Assembly (NCBI RefSeq): GCF_012726295.1
Contig: NZ_JABAOB010000001.1
Coordinates: forward strand, 1,426,001 to 1,490,000
Direction: 5' to 3'
Source of the DNA: Chitinophaga sp. Ak27
GTDB lineage: Bacteria > Bacteroidota > Bacteroidia > Chitinophagales > Chitinophagaceae
Length of the DNA: 64,000 nt
Below the pieces are notes generated by a model. The model did no database searches and was not told the origin of the DNA. It saw nothing but the letters and a program-made list of their open reading frames with translations. Shown here one piece after another: positions 17,275 to 25,788 of the stretch. Within the stretch, counting starts at the first letter, position 1. Each line of letters begins with the position of its first letter. A program made the position numbers and the translations under genes.

Positions 17275-17516
17275 GCACCTTTCTTTTTATTGATTGTACG
17301 TTCACTTTTATTTAAGAACCAGCTATTCACCATCTTTTTTAATTCATCAAAGACAAAGGATAAATCCATTATGGGCATAAAAGGATCAGAATAACCAAGC
17401 GAGTAGATATTTGGTGCACCAATTTCATCTGCGGAATGCCATACCATATTATCAGGAGACTTACGTTGTGTCACACACTCAATGCCTTTATCCGGCTTTA
17501 TGATTTTCTGTTTCAT
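17271..17516 (-). CDS. Small hypothetical protein leading the efflux operon
   Basis: This 81-residue soluble protein has no signal or membrane helix and no family I recognise. It is charged and contains WHSADEIGAPNIYSLGYSDPFMPIMDL. Reasons to call it a gene: it ends in an ATGA overlap with the TolC gene and it begins 25 bases downstream of a plausible TAnnTTTG box on the same strand. It may help regulate or assemble the pump, but this is only position. Confidence 0.55.
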   Translation of the reverse strand: MKQKIIKPDKGIECVTQRKSPDNMVWHSADEIGAPNIYSLGYSDPFMPIMDLSFVFDELKKMVNSWFLNKSERTINKKKGA

Positions 17517-17540
17517 TATGAACCGCTATTATTTACGCAG

Positions 17541-17602
17541 CAAAATTATTCCCATTGGAAATTCATCCTTTTATATAATTAGCCTAATATTTGTTATATT
17601 TG
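17541..17602. promoter_or_regulatory. Divergent promoter region between efflux operon and AraC regulator
   Basis: A TAATTTTG box on the minus strand (17541-17548) faces the efflux operon and a TATATTTG box on the plus strand (17595-17602) faces the regulator. Both fit the Bacteroidota -7 consensus TAnnTTTG. Clear -33 elements were not found, which would suit activation by the AraC protein. The plus box ends only 5 bases before the ATG at 17608, so the regulator message may be nearly leaderless. Confidence 0.5.
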
Positions 17603-17607
17603 GCCAC

Positions 17608-18393
17608 ATGAAGATCCTTAAGCAACTCATAAATAGTGTTGACCAAAATCCTACGTCAATTGTGGTCATGCGTCAGCAAACCGAACAGCGTTTGCCTTCA
17701 CATCAGCATGACAAAGCTCAGTTGCTATTGGTTTTCGGGGGAATTGCCTACCTGCAAACTGATGAAAAAGATTTCTATATTCCGTCCAATCACTATATCT
17801 GGATTCCGAAAAAATATCCCCACAACCTGATGTTTAACACGCAGGATCTATATATTATCAACATCTATTTTCCAGGGAAAAGTACGGGCGTTTTTTACGA
17901 CGAAATGGGAATTTATCCGGTGAGCAAACTTTTATCTGAAATGCTTTCTTTTACCGAAAAATGGCAGGGTGATTATCACAAAGGTTCCTGGGAATTTGAG
18001 TTTCTAACAACAATGAGAAACGTGCTGTCCAAAGAAAACCTTAAAAAGTTTTCGATCCAACTGCCCACTACCGACGATCAGCGGCTCCAGGCTATTGTTG
18101 GTCAGCTTCGAAGTCGACTCAATGAAAATATTACCCTGGAAAAAACGGCGATGCAATCGGGAATGAGCGTGAGAAGTCTGACAAGGTTATTTCAGACGAA
18201 ACTTCACATCACCTTTGTTCAATATGTAAAAATGTTGAGGATTATTCGGGCTATGGAAATGATTAAAGACACTGATTTGAACATGACCGAAATTGCTTAT
18301 GAGATTGGATACTCCAATATATCGGCATTCAGTAATAATTTTCACCAATTGACAAACATGAGACCTACGGAATTCAAGGCAATGTCTTCATAA
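17608..18393 (+). CDS. AraC-family regulator of the divergent efflux operon
   Basis: This 261-residue protein has an N-terminal cupin-like sensor (residues 15-110; LPSHQHDKAQLLLVFGG, WIPKKYPHN) and a C-terminal double helix-turn-helix (about 165-260; ENITLEKTAMQSGMSVRSLTRLF and MTEIAYEIGYSNISAFSNNF). The start at 17608 is preferred over the upstream ATG at 17482, because the intervening residues are hydrophobic and lie over the promoter. Divergent placement 92 bases from the pump operon makes it the likely regulator of that operon. The inducer is unknown. Confidence 0.88.
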   Translation: MKILKQLINSVDQNPTSIVVMRQQTEQRLPSHQHDKAQLLLVFGGIAYLQTDEKDFYIPSNHYIWIPKKYPHNLMFNTQDLYIINIYFPGKSTGVFYDEMGIYPVSKLLSEMLSFTEKWQGDYHKGSWEFEFLTTMRNVLSKENLKKFSIQLPTTDDQRLQAIVGQLRSRLNENITLEKTAMQSGMSVRSLTRLFQTKLHITFVQYVKMLRIIRAMEMIKDTDLNMTEIAYEIGYSNISAFSNNFHQLTNMRPTEFKAMSS

Positions 18394-18412
18394 TAGATCA
18401 AGGGGGCTACAT

Positions 18413-18473
18413 CCCAACTGATTAAGGATCTAGCTCAGAGCGCGAAAACAGACAAACTCAGGTTATCCATTTT
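18413..18473 (+). other. Boundary 3: degenerate attachment relic plus hairpin
   Basis: From CCCAACTG at 18413 the sequence can be aligned along about 60 bases with boundary 1 (2762-2832), including AAAACAGACAAAC (18445-18457) and GGTTATCCATTTT (18461-18473), a decayed form of the same hairpin. It directly follows the AraC gene and closes the efflux cassette. Decay is greater than at the other two boundaries, so it may be the oldest. Confidence 0.45.
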
Positions 18474-18520
18474 CACCTTCATACAAGCCGTAAGTTTTTA
18501 TTGCCGCTACTCCCTTGAGG
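18463..18520 (-). pseudogene. Third, weak remnant of a recombinase C-terminus
   Basis: The minus strand encodes AAIKTYGLYEGENG and a stop at 18463. GL, then ENG, and the DNA GAAAATGGATAA can be aligned with the NKNG tail of the other two remnants. On its own this would not be convincing; the position against boundary 3 is what supports it. It overlaps the 3' end of the following membrane-protein gene. Confidence 0.3.
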
Positions 18521-18962
18521 CTTTTAACCGGATTCTCTTCACTGCAAACATCCACGCCATAAATATAGCAATAGTTAAAGTCAACAGGGCTTCCAGAACC
18601 GCGCTCCATGCATGTTCCAAGATGTGATTCACCTGATAAACAATGAGCAGATAAATCCAATTTATCACACTTGTCAGTAAAGCGTACTTAATTCCAATCC
18701 AAATGTGATTCTTATTAAAGGTTAAGATATCCCTTCCCGCGTATCTACCTAAAAAATAAGTAGCACTAAAAAGAAGTATAAAAAAAGTAACCACAAATAT
18801 ATTGGCCTGGGCTGCTATAAAGAAAATCAGGTGATTGGCCAGATCTTCTCCGGTACCCATCATCAGCCAGAAAATTTCTAAAACAATGACAGCAAATAAT
18901 ACTGCCACAAAGGCAGATTTTCCTCCAATCTGTTTAGCAATCTTAGATTCCATAGAAATCAT
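18507..18962 (-). CDS. Small integral membrane protein
   Basis: This 151-residue protein has four predicted membrane helices (AFVAVLFAVIVLEIFWLMM; NIFVVTFFILLFSATYFLG; YALLTSVINWIYLLIVY; LEALLTLTIAIFMAWMF) and a basic C-terminus. I do not recognise the family. Two start codons (MIS or MES, three codons apart) are possible. It stands alone, right of boundary 3, and may mark the return to chromosomal backbone or the start of another cassette. Confidence 0.65.
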   Translation of the reverse strand: MISMESKIAKQIGGKSAFVAVLFAVIVLEIFWLMMGTGEDLANHLIFFIAAQANIFVVTFFILLFSATYFLGRYAGRDILTFNKNHIWIGIKYALLTSVINWIYLLIVYQVNHILEHAWSAVLEALLTLTIAIFMAWMFAVKRIRLKASRE

Positions 18963-19075
18963 TAAATATGATCAGCGTAAATGTGGAAGTTAACAAAAAA
19001 ATGGGAGTTGTAATCACCGCTTGATTATCTCATATCTTCGTACATTGAAAAATTATAGCTAAACCCGTTTCACAA

Positions 19076-19615
19076 ATGATCTATGTAAGCGCACCCATAA
19101 CCACTCCTCCTGTTACTTTCAAAACACCACTACAGGAAATGGTTTACCATACATTAGAACAATTAGCCGTGCCATTTCAACGGGTAGATAACGACGAAGC
19201 GATCACGATGGAGGATTGTACCCGGATTAACGAACAGCTAAACATGAAAACGGTAAAAACGCTGTTCCTCTGTAACCGGCAACAGACCAATTTCTACCTG
19301 TTTGTTACCACTGCTGATAAACCTTTTAAGACGAAGGACCTGAGCGCCGCATTGGGCATTTCACGATTGTCGTTTGCGCCGGTGGAATTACTGGATAGCA
19401 TGTTGGGCACCGCTGTTGGGGCGACTACTATCTTCGGGGTTATGCTGGATAAAGCGCATCAGATACAAGTGATCATTGACAAAGATATTTTGTCGGAAGA
19501 ATGGTATGGCTGTAGTGACGGTACCACTACGAGCTATATGAAAGTGCCTATGGATTGGGTTATACATGATTTTTTGGCATATGCCGGGCATGTACCGAAG
19601 ATGATAGAGATATAA
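19076..19615 (+). CDS. Prolyl-tRNA deacylase-like protein (YbaK/ProX domain)
   Basis: This 179-residue single-domain protein matches the YbaK/aminoacyl-tRNA-editing fold: VPFQRVDNDEAITMEDC, KTLFLCNRQQTNFYLFVTTADKPFKTKDLSAALG and the late GVMLDKAHQIQVIIDKDIL. The family hydrolyses mischarged tRNA, typically Ala- or Cys-tRNA(Pro), in the cytoplasm. Length is normal for the free-standing ProX type. It is monocistronic, followed by a strong bidirectional terminator shared with the convergent DUF5018 gene. Substrate choice cannot be told from sequence. Confidence 0.85.
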   Translation: MIYVSAPITTPPVTFKTPLQEMVYHTLEQLAVPFQRVDNDEAITMEDCTRINEQLNMKTVKTLFLCNRQQTNFYLFVTTADKPFKTKDLSAALGISRLSFAPVELLDSMLGTAVGATTIFGVMLDKAHQIQVIIDKDILSEEWYGCSDGTTTSYMKVPMDWVIHDFLAYAGHVPKMIEI

Positions 19616-19620
19616 ATGAT

Positions 19621-19655
19621 AACAGGACGGCCACCGTTTGGGTGGCCGTTCTGTT
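19621..19655. terminator. Bidirectional hairpin terminator
   Basis: A 15-pair stem (19621-19635 with 19641-19655, one G-T pair) with a 5-base loop lies between two converging genes. The core is ACGGCCACC/GGTGGCCGT. Confidence 0.8.
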
Positions 19656-19666
19656 ATATGCATTGT

Positions 19667-20503
19667 TTATTTCAACGTCAGTATAGTATTAAACCTGCGC
19701 CAGTTGGCAGGATTGCCGCCACTGTAATAGTAGTAATACAGCGTAAAACGCTTGTTCACCGGGTCATAGGTAGACGCAGGCGTTGATTCCTGCTGTATGG
19801 CTACCACCGCATCGGGATCGCTGGAAATGGTGACCGTATTATCTGCATTTACCGTAATGAAGTAGGTGATACCGGAATTGTTGAAGTACCAAAAACCTGC
19901 GGTAGCCTTCAATTTAGTGGCACTCACGGTGAGCAGGTCTTGCGTAAATCCTACCGGGCAGGTTTGCAATCCTGCTGATGCGTGGTTGAGCGTGCCGCTC
20001 TCCAGGTAGGTGCCTTCCCAGGCGTTCACCACTGGCAGCGGGGTGACTACCACCACCCATTTCTTTTTGTTACCATTGGCGGCTGTTACTTCATATTCCG
20101 CTGGTTTTGTAAAATCGCCTGGCTTGCCCAATGCGGGTGAACTGCCGGTGGGTGCAATGATGGCTGCTTCGGGAATGTTGGCATAACCCCATATCTTCGC
20201 CAGGGTCACCTTGGGCTTTTCATTGCGTGGGAAACCGGCGGGGAAGCTGGGCGTTACGTATACCGTGTCATTTGAGATGGTTTTAGTTCTGCTCAACTGT
20301 ACCGTTTCCACCTGGATACGTGTGTTCTCCTGTGGGGTACCTTTGTTATCTATAATGGTGTCTACATATTTGTAGTACAGGTTAAAGTCGCTGATATCGT
20401 TTAGCCCGGAGTTGGTCATCTGTGGCAGATCCTTTTTCAGACAGGACACCAGCGCCAGCGAGCTAAGTGCTACTATAATAAAGTTGATATATTTATTTTT
20501 CAT
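19667..20503 (-). CDS. DUF5018-type surface lipoprotein of a SusCD locus
   Basis: This 278-residue lipoprotein starts MKNKYINF (a further ATG lies three codons upstream) with a lipobox in SLALVSC. Residues 30-165 look like the DUF5018 beta-sandwich (ISDFNLYYKYVDTII, ending in AANGNKKKWVVVVTPLP). The C-terminal 110 residues form another beta-rich part ending in the tyrosine run YYYYYSGG. Proteins at this place in SusCD operons usually help bind ligand at the surface. It is the last gene of the first locus, 30 bases after SusD. No enzyme is encoded with it. Confidence 0.75.
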   Translation of the reverse strand: MKNKYINFIIVALSSLALVSCLKKDLPQMTNSGLNDISDFNLYYKYVDTIIDNKGTPQENTRIQVETVQLSRTKTISNDTVYVTPSFPAGFPRNEKPKVTLAKIWGYANIPEAAIIAPTGSSPALGKPGDFTKPAEYEVTAANGNKKKWVVVVTPLPVVNAWEGTYLESGTLNHASAGLQTCPVGFTQDLLTVSATKLKATAGFWYFNNSGITYFITVNADNTVTISSDPDAVVAIQQESTPASTYDPVNKRFTLYYYYYSGGNPANWRRFNTILTLK

Positions 20504-20533
20504 ACTAAACAAGATTGAATTAATTAAAATGGG

Positions 20534-22261
20534 CTACCACCCTGCATTCTGTGAGAGACTCGGCAACGCGACGATCTTTGCCTGCGGTACAGGAAAGAGG
20601 TAACGTTTAGGCGTAAACTTCAGCGGCTGTCCATTCTGTTCATTCATCTCAAATACCTGGTAGCTTTTACCATCTGAGGTGATGGCCATACCGTGCTGCT
20701 TACCATTCAGTTCGGGAATTGCCATACCAGTGTTTTCATAACCTTGTTTCAAGCCACCGGTGAGTTGCATTCCCCATCTCAGCAGTGACCAGTAACGGTC
20801 GCCGGTTTCGAGGATCATTTCTATATGCCGCTCTCTCCGGTAATCATTCCATAAGTCTTCATTGGCAGAGGTGATCGCATTACTGAAACCGCCATGTTTC
20901 TGGTATGTTTTGGTAAGGTAGGTACGTGCCGCTCCTTCATCACCCAAACGAATACACGCTTCCGCATAATTAAGATAGGCCTCCCCCAGGCGTAGTACAC
21001 TGTAGCAGAAATCTGTAGGGTCGGAGTACCAAAGTTTTTTAGCCTGGTATACATATTTTGCAAACAGGTAGCCGGTAACAGAAGCACCGCCGTTGATGTT
21101 ACCGCCGTTCAGTGGTTGCACATTGGAGGATGCGTTACCATCTGCTCTCAAATAGGCCCAGTTACCAAAGTATTTCGAGCTATCACAGATAATAGAAGCA
21201 TAAAAGCGCTTATCCCTGTTCTTATACATCTTTTCATAGGCACTGCCGCCGGTGGTGATATAGGAAGTCTGATCCCATTTCTTTTCTTTCCCATCTGAGT
21301 CGGTTACCAGGTAGTCATCTACCAGGTCTTGTGTGGGAGCATAGTTCATCCATCCTTCAATAGATTCTTTCAGCGGATATTTTTGCATAGCCGCTGCTGT
21401 TAATTTGGAACTTATCTGGTCACTGTTGCATACCAACCACTGCATGGGAGTGCTGGTGAAGTCAGTATTGGTATTTTTTCTTTCGAATACCAGGATATTT
21501 TCCGTTGATGCGATGGCCGAACTATAGGCGTTAAACATATTGGAATAGTCGTCGAGGTTATATTGCCCCAACGCGAAAAGCTTGTCGCCCGCTGCCCTTA
21601 CTGCCCTGTAATAATTATTATCATTGAGATAAGCGCCTGCCTGCAAGGCTACTCTCATCTTCAGGGCATATGCAGCGCCTTTGGTAGCACGTCCCCGCTC
21701 ATTGGTTTGTGGAAGCAGGTTAGCTGCAGAGTCGAGGTCGCTCAGGATAAAATCGTACGTATCTTTCAGTGAAGAACGAGGGATATTAAAGTCACTTTCA
21801 ACACTCAACACGTCCTTTACCAGCTGTACCCCACCAAAACGGAATGCCAGGTTGGAGTAAATGGCCGCGCGTAAAAACAGTGCTTCTCCGCGGAAAGTGC
21901 TTTTCTGCACAGCTGTAAAAGGCGCAGTCGCTACATTTTTCAGCACCAGGTTTACGCGACGTATATTACCAAAGGCGCCCCAACCCTCGTCGTTGTTACG
22001 GTCTATTTGCTCGGTTTTTTCTGATGTAAAGGCTCCTCCCCAGGGATGATTACGTACACTTTTGGTGATAGCATCATAGTTCCAGGAAAAAATGTATCCC
22101 ATGCAATTGGAGTAACATTCATATATGTACCCTTGTGCCAGGTCGTAATTGCTCCATACATCGCTGCCCGTATAGGTGTTCAGCGGTTTGGTATCCATTA
22201 CCCTATTACACGAAGTAAAGGTAAGGATACACGCCATGATCAATATGATATAGTATTTCAT
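20534..22261 (-). CDS. SusD/RagB family nutrient-binding lipoprotein (locus 1)
   Basis: This 575-residue lipoprotein starts at 22261 (MKYYIILIMACILTFTSC), since the longer frame adds 14 residues that overlap the SusC stop region and spoil the signal. The hallmarks are present: FRGEALFLRAAIYSNLAFRFGG, CYSVLRLGEAYLNYAEACI, DYRRERHIEMILETGDRYWSLLRW and RYLFPVPQ. It binds ligand on the outer membrane and caps the SusC channel encoded just upstream. It resembles the orphan SusD at 9.7 kb in layout (LVDDYLVTDSDGKEKKWDQT against LTDAYLVIDNDGRAKKWNET), which suggests related ligands. Confidence 0.92.
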   Translation of the reverse strand: MKYYIILIMACILTFTSCNRVMDTKPLNTYTGSDVWSNYDLAQGYIYECYSNCMGYIFSWNYDAITKSVRNHPWGGAFTSEKTEQIDRNNDEGWGAFGNIRRVNLVLKNVATAPFTAVQKSTFRGEALFLRAAIYSNLAFRFGGVQLVKDVLSVESDFNIPRSSLKDTYDFILSDLDSAANLLPQTNERGRATKGAAYALKMRVALQAGAYLNDNNYYRAVRAAGDKLFALGQYNLDDYSNMFNAYSSAIASTENILVFERKNTNTDFTSTPMQWLVCNSDQISSKLTAAAMQKYPLKESIEGWMNYAPTQDLVDDYLVTDSDGKEKKWDQTSYITTGGSAYEKMYKNRDKRFYASIICDSSKYFGNWAYLRADGNASSNVQPLNGGNINGGASVTGYLFAKYVYQAKKLWYSDPTDFCYSVLRLGEAYLNYAEACIRLGDEGAARTYLTKTYQKHGGFSNAITSANEDLWNDYRRERHIEMILETGDRYWSLLRWGMQLTGGLKQGYENTGMAIPELNGKQHGMAITSDGKSYQVFEMNEQNGQPLKFTPKRYLFPVPQAKIVALPSLSQNAGW

Positions 22262-22289
22262 TGTTTTCAGACTTTTGGATATAAATAAC

Positions 22290-25200
22290 TTAGAATCCCA
22301 CACGGATACCTACTGAGTATGTTTTATTTACCGGGTAGAAGAAGTTGTTGTTATCTGCCAGCTCCGGGTCAAAAAATTTGTCTACCGGAGAAAAGGTGAG
22401 CAGGTTGTTGCCGCTAACAAATGCCGACAGTTCATTGAACTGGCTTGTTTTTTTCAGCAGCCGTCTGAAATTATACGTGAGTGTTATACTCTTCAGGCGT
22501 ACAAAGCGTGCATTCTTCAACCAAAAGGTATTGGAAGTATAGTTATTGTTGGAGTTCATGGTGTTGTTACCAGCCCTGGGGAATTCGGCGTCTTTGTTGG
22601 ATGAGAGCCAGTAATTTTTCTGGAAGTCAAAATTGATCCTGCCAAAGCCTTCACCACCTTGCAGGTAGCCACCCAGGTATACATTGCGTGTGCCCGATCC
22701 CTGGATGAGTGCATCCAGCTTCAGCCCTTTGAATTCCAATCCAAACGGGATACCAAAAGTAAATCGTGGAGAGGTAGACTTACCGAGGCGGCGGAAATCC
22801 TGCGCATCGATCTTACCATCTCCATTGGTATCTTCCAGCCACACATCTCCCAAACTCAAGGCAGAAGACGTGATACGGGTCGGATTATTCATTATATCAT
22901 CCAGGTTCTGGTATAAGCCGCGAGAGCCATACATCGCCGCATAGTAGTCTTGGTTTACGCCCTGGCTACGGGTATACGGATTGGTGAGCGACGCGCTGTC
23001 TTCATTTGTTCTTTCCCACAGGTAGTTGAAGTAGGTACAGTTAACGCCGATATAACCTTTCAGTTCCCGGTTGATATTAAAATTGTAGGTAACCGCTGCG
23101 TCGAAGCCTTCCTTACGGGTAGCCGCATCCGTAAGTACCTGTGGCTGGCCTTGTCCCAAAGGATCGGTATACCGGTAGGCCGGGCTGCCGAGGATATTGG
23201 TGGTACGGGTATAGAAGTAATCGATGTTACCACTCAACTTCTTCTTAAGACTTTCGAACTCGATGCCGAAGTCGCGGGAACGGGTGGAAAACCAGGTAAT
23301 GTTTTGATTCGCCATGGTGAGCCCGCCTTCATAATAACCGTTTACCAGGTTACCGTTGGCTACATAGGTTTGTGTATGTACGCCATATTGTGGCAGATAA
23401 GCATATTTGGTACCACCGATGGAACCTACCTTACCGTAAGAACCTCTGAATTTGAAGTAGGAGAATACTTTATCGAGATGCAGTTCATCATAGAATTTTT
23501 CTTCAGATACCAGCCAGCCGGCGCTCACGGCCGGAAAGAAGCCGAAACGTTTGGATGGAGGAAAATAATCGGAACCATCATAGCGTCCAACAAACTCCAG
23601 CAGGTATTTCTTGGCATAGTCATATTTGATCCTGCCTACATAACCTACTTCTCCCCATTCACTGGCAGAGCCATCATTTACCTGCGTGGCTGCATCTCCG
23701 GCAAACATCTGGTCAATAGCGGTGGAAGCAAAGTTCTTTCTTTGTGCACTGAACCATTTATTGTTTCCACCACGGGTTACAGACACCAGTGTAGCACCCA
23801 ATGAGTGTTGTCCGAACGCGGTATTGTAATCCGCCTGGAATTCCACATTGTAGGCGCGGGTATTACTGCTGCTTTCTGACAAAGAAGGCTTCGGCGTAGG
23901 GTAAATAGTACCATCTGTATTATACTGGGTGGCTAATACATCAAAGGTTTTAGAAGGATTTGAAATAAAGGTATAGTCGCCCAACGCCTTCAATGTAAGT
24001 CCTTTTACCCAGGGTACATTCCAGGTGAAGGTAAGATTACCATCGTTGAACATGGCCTCGCTCCGGCTGTATCCTGGAGAAAAGATCTCGGCCAACGGGT
24101 GATCCACCAGGGGTGAAAAGCTGCCGTCTTTGTTGTACGCCTTCTCCAGCGGGCTCTTAGCCACGATATGGCTGAAGATAGAACCGGATCCGGCAGGTGG
24201 TTGAGTACTGTAGGTATAATATCCGTTCAGGCCCAGGGCGATGTTGAGCCCTATCGGATCAAAAGAGGTACTGATCTTCGTATTGTAGGAAAAACGTTGT
24301 ACGCGGAAGGAGTTATTCACATAGTTACTTCCCTGGTTGAAATATCCGAGGCCGGCATAGTATTTAGTTTCTTTATTACCACCGCTTACCGACAATGCAT
24401 GATTTTGTTGCCGTGCATATTTTCGGAAACTCAGGCTGTACCAGTCGGTATTGGGATAATCCGGATCGGTACCGCTTTTAATTTTATTCAGCTGATCCTG
24501 GGTATACACCGAATACTTTCCGTTACCGGCGGCCTCGCCGATGGCATTTCCTACCAATGCTTTGTCATAGCTATTGATCAGTTTGGGGAAAAGATTGGGG
24601 GTATTCCAGGCCATATTATTGGAATAAGACACTTTGGGCTTGCCTGTTTGCCCGCTTTTGGTAGTTACCTGTACAATGCCTGCCGAAGCTTTGGAACCAT
24701 ATACTGCGGTAGCGGCGGCATCTTTCAGGAAACTGATACTTTCAATATCGTTCATGTTCAATGCAGTAAAAGCGTCCCGGTCGCGGATAATACCATCGAT
24801 TACGTATAACGGCGCGCTTTGCCCGATCAGTGGTTCGCCGCCCCTGATGGTCATTGAAGGCACACTACCCGGCTCGCCTCCGCTAAAATTTATCACTACG
24901 CCGGCGGCACGGCCAGCCAGTGCTGACTGTATATCCGTGTAAGGCGCATCTTTGAAATTATCGGTCTTCACCGTGGTGATAGAACTGGTTACTGTTTGTT
25001 TCGATTGTTTGCCATATCCCACTACTATTAATTCATTCATTTTACTGGAACCTAATTTCATGGCAACCCTGATCTCTGTCTGCCCATTTACGGTAACCAC
25101 CTGGTCTTCATACCCGATGAAAGAAATCACCAGCTGATCACCTGGTTCTGCCGTGAGTGTAAAAGCACCCTGGTTGTCGGATACAACGGCCTTCTTCTTT

Positions 25201-25673
25201 CCTTTTACACGGATAGAGGCACCAGGGAGAGGGCTTCCTTTATCATCGCTGATCACCCCTTTTACCTCTATAGGTGGTATTGCCGGTTCCGTATTTTCAG
25301 TTTGTTTAATCACCACCGTTTTACCTACGAAAACATAGCTGAGCGGCTGGTCTTTAAAGCAGGCATCCAGGGCGACTTTCAGCGAAACGCCTTGCAAGTC
25401 GGCGCTTATCCGGCCAATACCTTTCAACAGGCGGTCGTTGGCAAAAACCTGGTAACCGCTTTGGCGGCTGATTTCCCGGAATACTTTCGCCAGGGGCGCA
25501 TTTTTGACATGTAGGGAGATGTTTTGACCAAATCCTTCGGCCGATACCTGCAAACAGGCCGATAATACAAGGAGACACGTCACTTTCATAACTAACAGGA
25601 TTTTGGTTGACTGTCGGAAGCAATTCGCCTTCCATCTGCTAACGAGGAATTGCTTATGAAATCTTAATTTCAT
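22290..25673 (-). CDS. SusC/RagA TonB-dependent receptor with STN domain (locus 1)
   Basis: This 1127-residue outer-membrane protein has, in order: a signal (KILLVMKVTCLLVLSACLQ...), an STN domain (about 50-115, ISLHVKNAPLAKVFREISRQSGY), a carboxypeptidase-regulatory-like domain (about 133-215), a TonB plug (from 225; SALAGRAAGVVI, PLYVIDGIIRD) and a 22-strand barrel to the terminal VGIRVGF. The STN domain signals to the FecR protein encoded upstream, so the receptor both imports ligand with TonB energy and reports its presence. The order sigma, FecR, SusC, SusD is the classic transenvelope-signalling arrangement. Confidence 0.93.
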   Translation of the reverse strand: MKLRFHKQFLVSRWKANCFRQSTKILLVMKVTCLLVLSACLQVSAEGFGQNISLHVKNAPLAKVFREISRQSGYQVFANDRLLKGIGRISADLQGVSLKVALDACFKDQPLSYVFVGKTVVIKQTENTEPAIPPIEVKGVISDDKGSPLPGASIRVKGKKKAVVSDNQGAFTLTAEPGDQLVISFIGYEDQVVTVNGQTEIRVAMKLGSSKMNELIVVGYGKQSKQTVTSSITTVKTDNFKDAPYTDIQSALAGRAAGVVINFSGGEPGSVPSMTIRGGEPLIGQSAPLYVIDGIIRDRDAFTALNMNDIESISFLKDAAATAVYGSKASAGIVQVTTKSGQTGKPKVSYSNNMAWNTPNLFPKLINSYDKALVGNAIGEAAGNGKYSVYTQDQLNKIKSGTDPDYPNTDWYSLSFRKYARQQNHALSVSGGNKETKYYAGLGYFNQGSNYVNNSFRVQRFSYNTKISTSFDPIGLNIALGLNGYYTYSTQPPAGSGSIFSHIVAKSPLEKAYNKDGSFSPLVDHPLAEIFSPGYSRSEAMFNDGNLTFTWNVPWVKGLTLKALGDYTFISNPSKTFDVLATQYNTDGTIYPTPKPSLSESSSNTRAYNVEFQADYNTAFGQHSLGATLVSVTRGGNNKWFSAQRKNFASTAIDQMFAGDAATQVNDGSASEWGEVGYVGRIKYDYAKKYLLEFVGRYDGSDYFPPSKRFGFFPAVSAGWLVSEEKFYDELHLDKVFSYFKFRGSYGKVGSIGGTKYAYLPQYGVHTQTYVANGNLVNGYYEGGLTMANQNITWFSTRSRDFGIEFESLKKKLSGNIDYFYTRTTNILGSPAYRYTDPLGQGQPQVLTDAATRKEGFDAAVTYNFNINRELKGYIGVNCTYFNYLWERTNEDSASLTNPYTRSQGVNQDYYAAMYGSRGLYQNLDDIMNNPTRITSSALSLGDVWLEDTNGDGKIDAQDFRRLGKSTSPRFTFGIPFGLEFKGLKLDALIQGSGTRNVYLGGYLQGGEGFGRINFDFQKNYWLSSNKDAEFPRAGNNTMNSNNNYTSNTFWLKNARFVRLKSITLTYNFRRLLKKTSQFNELSAFVSGNNLLTFSPVDKFFDPELADNNNFFYPVNKTYSVGIRVGF
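25585..25607. repeat. 23-base block shared by the two SusC gene starts (copy 1)
   Basis: The 23 bases at 25585-25607 are identical to 36028-36050, in the signal-peptide region of the second SusC gene. Read on the minus strand they encode TKILLVM and end in ATGAA. Identity at third codon positions exceeds what the protein needs. Confidence 0.6.
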
Positions 25674-25739
25674 AATTTCATGTTGTTTAGGTTGATAAAA
25701 GCAATTGGTTAATTGGACTATATTTGCCTGAACATTCCG

Positions 25740-25763
25740 CCGGCAGTGCTGCTACACTGCCGG
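25740..25763. terminator. Hairpin between FecR and SusC genes
   Basis: CCGGCAGTG (25740-25748) pairs with CACTGCCGG (25755-25763). On the minus strand, where the genes run, no T-run follows, so it may act as an mRNA-stability structure or a weak attenuator between anti-sigma and receptor genes. Confidence 0.5.
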
Positions 25764-25788
25764 TTTCTTGTTTTATATAGACTTATTT

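Noticed and set aside
22950..23804. Open frame of 284 codons on the plus strand
   Set aside because: It lies antisense inside the SusC gene, which has complete domains and signal; the antisense product has no domain character.
24168..24809. Open frame of 213 codons on the plus strand
   Set aside because: Antisense shadow of the first SusC gene.
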